A DNA stretch of 64,000 bases. It comes from Myxococcales bacterium (GTDB lineage Bacteria > Myxococcota_A > Polyangia > Polyangiales > Polyangiaceae). A model generated the notes under the pieces. That model was not told the origin of the DNA and did not search any database. It saw only the letters and a list, made by a program, of their open reading frames with translations. A program made the translations under genes and the position numbers. The stretch is taken from the NCBI GenBank assembly GCA_005777185.1, contig SXNL01000328.1, positions 1 through 64,000 on the forward strand. The letters are read 5' to 3'. Shown one piece after another: positions 61,101 to 64,000 of this stretch (within the stretch, counting starts at the first letter, position 1; every line of letters begins with the position of its first letter).

Positions 61101-64000
61101 TCCTCCTCGAGCGTGCCGCCTCACGGGCGACCAGCGCCGCGCGGCGGGCCGCGTGGTACTGCGAGCTCGGCGATCTGCAGCGCGAGCACACGCACGAGCT
61201 CGGCAAGGCCGTGGAGAGCTACGCGCAAGCCCTCGACGCCGCGCCGCACGACGAGCTGACACGCGCCGGGCTCATGAGCCTCCTCATGCACCCGACGCAC
61301 AAGAAGGCGGCGACCGCCGTGCTGTTCCGCGCGTTCACCCGGATGGACGAGTGGCAGCGCATCCTCGAGCTTCTCGAGCACAGGCTGGACTCGGCGCCGG
61401 ACGACGCCGTCAAGGTCGCGATACTCCACGAGAGCGCGGTGCTCGCGGAGACGCGCGCGGGGGACCTCGACCAGGCCTTCGCCCTCCTCCGCCGCGCGTT
61501 CCTCGTCGCGCCCGACAGCGGGGAGATCGAGGTCGATCTCGCGCGCCTCGCCGATCTGACGGGCGAGTGGCGCGCGCTCGCGGACGCGCGACGCGAGGTG
61601 CTCGATGGGTGGGAGGAGCGGCCCACGAGCCCATCGTTCCTCAGCGCCCTCCGCTTCCGCCAGGCAGAGCTCCTCGAGACGCGCCTCGAGGACGGCCGCG
61701 CCGCCCTCGGCCTCTACCAGCGCGTCGCGCACGACAACCCGAAGGATCTCGCCGCCATGTCGCGTACGATCCGCGTGGCCGGGCGCGTGTCCCGGTGGGA
61801 CGCGGCTGCGCGGGCGCTGGTGGACGGCGCCAAGGCGGTCGGCAAGGTCGAGTCGCAGCTCATCGTCGCGCTCGAGGACGCCGCGGGGAGCACGGGCGGG
61901 TGGGAGGCCCTGGCGGGCGCCCTGACCACCTGCGTCCACGAGCGGGCCGGAGAGCTGCCGACCACCGTGGCGCGCGACACCGAGGCCCTCGTCGCGCGCT
62001 GGCACCGCGATCGGCGTCGCGATCTCGACGCGGCCGAGGTCTCGTTCGCGCGGGCGCTGGCCCACGATCCCATGAACGCGGAGATCCTCTCGGAGCTGAC
62101 GCAGCTCCAGCGGCGCGTCAGGGGCCGGCCGCTCATCGAGAGCCTGCTCCGGCTCTCGCAGGCCACCGGTGGCGATCTCGAGCTCCTCGCCGAGGCTGCC
62201 GAGATCGCGATAACGGCGCAGATCGATCGCGCGCTGGCGAAGTCGATCCTGGACCGGCTCCTCCGCCTCGCGACCGAGCGTTGGCTCGGCGAGGGCGAGC
62301 CCATCACGGCTGGGTCGCCGCGCAACCCGCAGGAGTACGCGGCGCACGCGCTGGACGATCTCGTGCGTGTCTACAAGGACGATGGCGATCTCGAGCGCGT
62401 GGCAGAGCTCCTCGTCGAGAACGCCCACCTCCCCTTCTCTCGGGAGACGACACGCTCCATGCGCCTCGAGGCCGCGGAGCTGAAGCGGGTCCACCTCGGC
62501 GATCCGGAGGGAGCCGCGGCGCTCTACGCGGGCCTGATCGAGGCCGACCCACACGACATGCAGGCCGTCCTGGCCCTCGTCCTCCTGTACGAGGGGACGG
62601 GCAAGACGGGAGAGCTCCTCGCACTCAAGCGCAGGCTCTTGGCCGTGGCGCGCACGCGCGACGAGCGGACCGCGCTCCGCCTCGAGATCGCGCGACTGGA
62701 GGAGGCGCTCGGTCAGACCGACGCCGCGATCTTCGCGCTCCGCGAGAGCCTCGCGGAGCACGCGGATCACCCGGAGACCGTCGCCTTGCTCTCCTCGTTC
62801 CTCGTTCGCAGCGCGCACCCGTCGGAGCTCGAGCGCCTGTACGCCGACCAGGCGCGGCTCGCCGAGGTGACGAACGCGGCGCAGGCGGTCGAGTTCTGGC
62901 AGCTCGCGGCAGAGGTCGCTGAGCAGAAGCTGCACGATCCCAAGCTCGCGAAGGCGCACTGGGAGGCGTTCGTCCGCGTCGAGGAGCGGCCGTCCGCGCT
63001 CGACGCGCTCTCGCGCCTGTCCATCTCGCTCGGCCAACTCGCGGATGCGTCGGCCTACCTCGACCGGCTACGGGAGCTGTCGTCCGGCGCCGATCGCTCC
63101 CGGATCGCGCTGCGGCTCGCGGACATCCTGATGAAGGCCAACCAGCCGGAGGCCGCCCGCGCGCGACTGGAGGAGGAGCTCGCCGAGGATCCGCAGTCGG
63201 AGGTCGTCCGGCAACGCCTCATCGACATGTACCGGGGCGACGCCGACTGGAGGCCGCTCGCCGGTCTGCTCACGAACGGCGCGGATCACGCGCCCGACGA
63301 CGCGACGCGGCTCGCGCGGCTGCGCGAGGCGGCAGATCTCTACCGGCGCCGGTGCGACGCCCCGGAGATGGCGGTGCCGCTCCTCGAGCGCGCCGCGGAG
63401 ATCGATCCAGAGGACAGGCTCACGCGGCTCGCGCTCGCCGATGCACTCGGGGCCGCGAACCGCGTGGAGGAGGCTCGGGCCATCCTCCGGCGTCTCATCG
63501 ACGGCTTCGCAGGGCGGCGACCGAAGGAGCGGGCGCCCGTCCACTACCACCTCGCGATGCTCGATCTGAAGCTGGGCGACCGCGCCCAGGCGATGAGCGA
63601 GCTCGACGCGGCCACGCGCATCGATCCCGGAAACCCGGATATCCTGCGCGCGCTGGCGGAGCTCGCGCGTGACGACGGGCAGCTCGATCGCGCCGAGCGA
63701 TCGTATCGCGCGCTCCTCACCGTGCTGCGACGGGAGGGCGGCGTCGGGCCGCACGCGATGGTCCGCACCGAGGTGCTGCTCGAGCTGGCCGACATCGCGA
63801 CGCGGCAGGGGCAGGCGGATCGCGCGACGGAGATCCTCGAGTCGGCCTTCGAGATCGCCGAGGAGAGCGAGCTCGAGGCGGAGCGGCTCGAGGCCTCCCT
63901 GCTCGCGCGAGGGGACGCAAGGAACGCGCTGCGCGCGCTCGAGGCGAAGATCGCTCGTTCGAAGGACCCGGCCGTCGTCGGTCAGACGTGGATGACGCTG
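55106..64000 (+). CDS. Giant TPR-like helical-repeat protein, 5' part (at least 2965 aa, continues beyond the window)
   Basis: The frame starting at 55106 (MQPSAGIPNFDDPLQNEEAV) stays open to the last base and keeps strong GC3 bias. I spot-checked lines across its length, found no stop, and the sequence ends mid-gene. It is built from degenerate 34-40-residue helical pairs, with recurring patterns such as LYEKSGDVSSLSWVLEEKS, LYDSSERWDDLFILYDRAI and LYRKSGSYSDLALLLERAA. These look like TPR repeats (A/G at positions 8 and 20, aromatic near 4). No signal peptide, catalytic domain or membrane helix was seen. It could be a scaffold or large assembly protein. The 152-nt gap upstream has only the TACGCT hexamer. 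Confidence 0.85.
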   Translation, partial: MQPSAGIPNFDDPLQNEEAVLDAMLVALGKGQLPQTAWQDLHNAAIRDDRVAELDAAYNKFAGSPRVKALPAPAMAEFFFRVAQFLGNDLGDEFGSRSFLDKAIAAFPGHVASFRRLEELLIEGREDAELAELYRLAAPHRPRPEQQELLRRAGRAFDKLDTFDEKSIEVYTQLLKLDPADEDARARLEARYARTNRHRDIAKLLEGALAPPAPASPPPPDEAVRLRARLLDLYTNLLHEPERTIPHIEALLIHDPAREDAHRVAEKLLSHKVLAARAASVLATAFEQLGNASEVHKLLQVELENTRGPKRKDVFKRLGDLRLGKLGDTAGAYEAYEGALAVDPSDDELRASYCGLAMTLGTALEAARTLSRVSNLVKETSTRARIAADMGELQRFAGDTKRARATFVSVLGSPSGDPIAILKSARALTGYFAQEKDLRGLADALERIGNLSPDAEEKQDANERLAVLASGPLGDDARAIAAWRRLVDSPLRARALDALGPLYEKSGDVSSLSWVLEEKSKDEPDPERARALLFDAARTKAPEEAVRAWERFVERFGEDHDVLAQQIPLFEALGRWDDLALALEADARLAAASNDDGARAEIFARRGGVHLAKTGDVEKGIEAYAQALMADPSCAPARAALENLLASGAHRLAAAEVLEPIYRLDRSAGGAESGAAERGILAILAVRADLGESPSDRLTALDEATRIAEASSPDQAVVLAGRGLAEALASHTALDPWLAALDRLGGLGVDATKRAAVLEGALGERAIDSRELCALATSSAEAHAAAGSVDAALGAFRRALAFDPSSRHVLARIDDLLREQGNATERVAMFRAALDTVGGDVARRRELLHTIASLERTDLGNVDGAVLAYKAALLHDPDDGSAYAALLELYEETQAWENLCDLLEAHLAQCDGDEQKETRARLAEAAAAHGQVERAATQAFELLADPSLADVWLDVVIRVAQTLQHVALMRAAIGRRVERLEDPAQRASWLTRLGDLLEASGATDDAIEQFKLAADAAAAMGDDATARDLHQRVMGLRPRDVESARLLVEIYGRVELLQLIPPLLTLLAEEASTPREKVTLLMEKSRIHKGMDDPGRATLAIAAAFEAAPADADVVEAFEEAVEVSHDQDLFARTIDRTTDASDDQALRGDLQLRKARVLEGSALHIGAAGRTYRHILGLEELDDARRQAALLAFEGMLARRPDRVDDVRWLFAWKCDRATDAERAAILLEWAEMEEHTLQAKEEALGLYRRAVTSDPFNEAARSGVARVALQTGDVETAVYHLVALRDQSQGDARVARDVEIATILLDRQGKADQALDRVAEILAHTPTHPAALELGERLLAIPSVGTRALVVMQQALEHTDDAGKKIRILSDLVARDVGAPPEVRWGWYRSLCDLLDANDLHEDAFQKRVQAARELPGQLELWDRLEAQARERGSPEEVAAAYEEALRRLTDKGLALELGQRATGFYEEWFEDDPRVVSILERVLALDPTDTWAFDRLKLLYDSSERWDDLFILYDRAIEVSEGIARLDLLEEVAQIAKDFANHSERAIDYLEQLLALRPGNARLSGALERLYEKHGRHRELVSLLTLNLPQLKGREAQESRAKIAGLWLDELADAAAALLVVEDLINHQPDAASVGVDLCALLEKVLEIAAPNAEVRESTAPGPIGGSRDSSSGISTKRQLVRQRAAVLLKERYSEPGREADLVRVLEVEIEGVKSVKERIRRHQQIASLYEGLGRQVEALEHVVALVLLEPEVAGHREKLYQQSEAAQRFDRFVDVLITAADDCNDEALKVELMLTAGRACAERLGDASRAIDLLFRVLQIAPLADEHLLATSRLLEPLLEQEGRHSERLDVLERLSILEGGPETRLDVLGRAARLAVMLGEYERAIWAWEGRLESYPHDQEAQDGLVQLFERTEKWPKLVKILNRRAETPAERTDVERREDRVAVARILSDRLGSVREAIDAWQRIEDTFGEAEDSTHALADLYRKSGSYSDLALLLERAASRATSAARRAAWYCELGDLQREHTHELGKAVESYAQALDAAPHDELTRAGLMSLLMHPTHKKAATAVLFRAFTRMDEWQRILELLEHRLDSAPDDAVKVAILHESAVLAETRAGDLDQAFALLRRAFLVAPDSGEIEVDLARLADLTGEWRALADARREVLDGWEERPTSPSFLSALRFRQAELLETRLEDGRAALGLYQRVAHDNPKDLAAMSRTIRVAGRVSRWDAAARALVDGAKAVGKVESQLIVALEDAAGSTGGWEALAGALTTCVHERAGELPTTVARDTEALVARWHRDRRRDLDAAEVSFARALAHDPMNAEILSELTQLQRRVRGRPLIESLLRLSQATGGDLELLAEAAEIAITAQIDRALAKSILDRLLRLATERWLGEGEPITAGSPRNPQEYAAHALDDLVRVYKDDGDLERVAELLVENAHLPFSRETTRSMRLEAAELKRVHLGDPEGAAALYAGLIEADPHDMQAVLALVLLYEGTGKTGELLALKRRLLAVARTRDERTALRLEIARLEEALGQTDAAIFALRESLAEHADHPETVALLSSFLVRSAHPSELERLYADQARLAEVTNAAQAVEFWQLAAEVAEQKLHDPKLAKAHWEAFVRVEERPSALDALSRLSISLGQLADASAYLDRLRELSSGADRSRIALRLADILMKANQPEAARARLEEELAEDPQSEVVRQRLIDMYRGDADWRPLAGLLTNGADHAPDDATRLARLREAADLYRRRCDAPEMAVPLLERAAEIDPEDRLTRLALADALGAANRVEEARAILRRLIDGFAGRRPKERAPVHYHLAMLDLKLGDRAQAMSELDAATRIDPGNPDILRALAELARDDGQLDRAERSYRALLTVLRREGGVGPHAMVRTEVLLELADIATRQGQADRATEILESAFEIAEESELEAERLEASLLARGDARNALRALEAKIARSKDPAVVGQTWMTL

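Noticed and set aside
57500-63000. Long minus-strand frames opposite the giant repeat gene
   Set aside because: They are antisense frames kept open by GC bias; the plus frame has codon bias and repeat structure.

Overview
The window is very GC-rich, with almost all codons ending in G or C. It reads like a chromosomal segment of a Myxococcota bacterium, probably of the Polyangia type (inference). Reasons are a MYXO-CTERM-like C-terminal tail on a secreted trypsin-like protease, many lipobox lipoproteins, an alternative complex III (ActABCDEF) respiratory cluster, a DUF1592/DUF1552 gene pair, and a giant TPR-type helical repeat gene. No rRNA, tRNA, CRISPR array, integrase, transposase or phage structural gene was recognised.

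Layout. 1-3.6 kb: a possible DUF559 gene remnant and a palindromic repeat, then a leftward operon of a YXWGXW-type lipoprotein, a transglutaminase-like protein and a VWA protein. 3.8-8.8 kb: a rightward operon of a lipoprotein alpha/beta hydrolase, a DUF1587-1588-1592 protein with a c-type heme motif, a Tat-exported DUF1552 protein and a lipoprotein. 8.9-17.9 kb: envelope and secreted proteins (two lipoproteins of unknown role, a ferritin-like diiron protein, an M4 metallopeptidase, an HExxH lipoprotein, an S1 protease, a patatin-like phospholipase). 18-21.3 kb: a two-domain polyphosphate kinase 2, tryptophan 2,3-dioxygenase and a DUF3052-like protein.

21.3-41.6 kb is a leftward respiratory supercluster of two adjacent operons. 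The promoter-distal part (35.4 to 21.4 kb) holds actABCDEF, a membrane protein of unknown role, a Sco copper chaperone, caa3 oxidase subunits II-I-III-IV and a small cytochrome c. The upstream part (41.6 to 35.8 kb) is nosZDFLY plus a second, closely related small cytochrome c. The arrangement suggests that quinol is oxidised by complex III, electrons pass to small lipoprotein cytochromes c, and these feed either O2 (caa3) or N2O (a clade II, Sec/lipoprotein NosZ). The heme O synthase gene ctaB lies separately at 46.7-47.6 kb.

42-47 kb: a LigD-type repair protein whose ligase domain looks dead, a small membrane protein, and a GspE/PilB-type ATPase with a Thr in place of the Walker A Lys. 47.7-53.4 kb: a four-gene island around an enlarged Hsp70. 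53.5-64 kb: a lipoprotein, a TPMT-type methyltransferase and the first 2965 codons of a giant helical repeat protein that runs off the right edge.

At gene starts, many first-in-unit genes have a -10-like hexamer only 6-8 nt before the start codon and no Shine-Dalgarno sequence, which suggests leaderless mRNAs. Operon-internal genes instead use ATGA/GTGA overlaps or clear Shine-Dalgarno sites.
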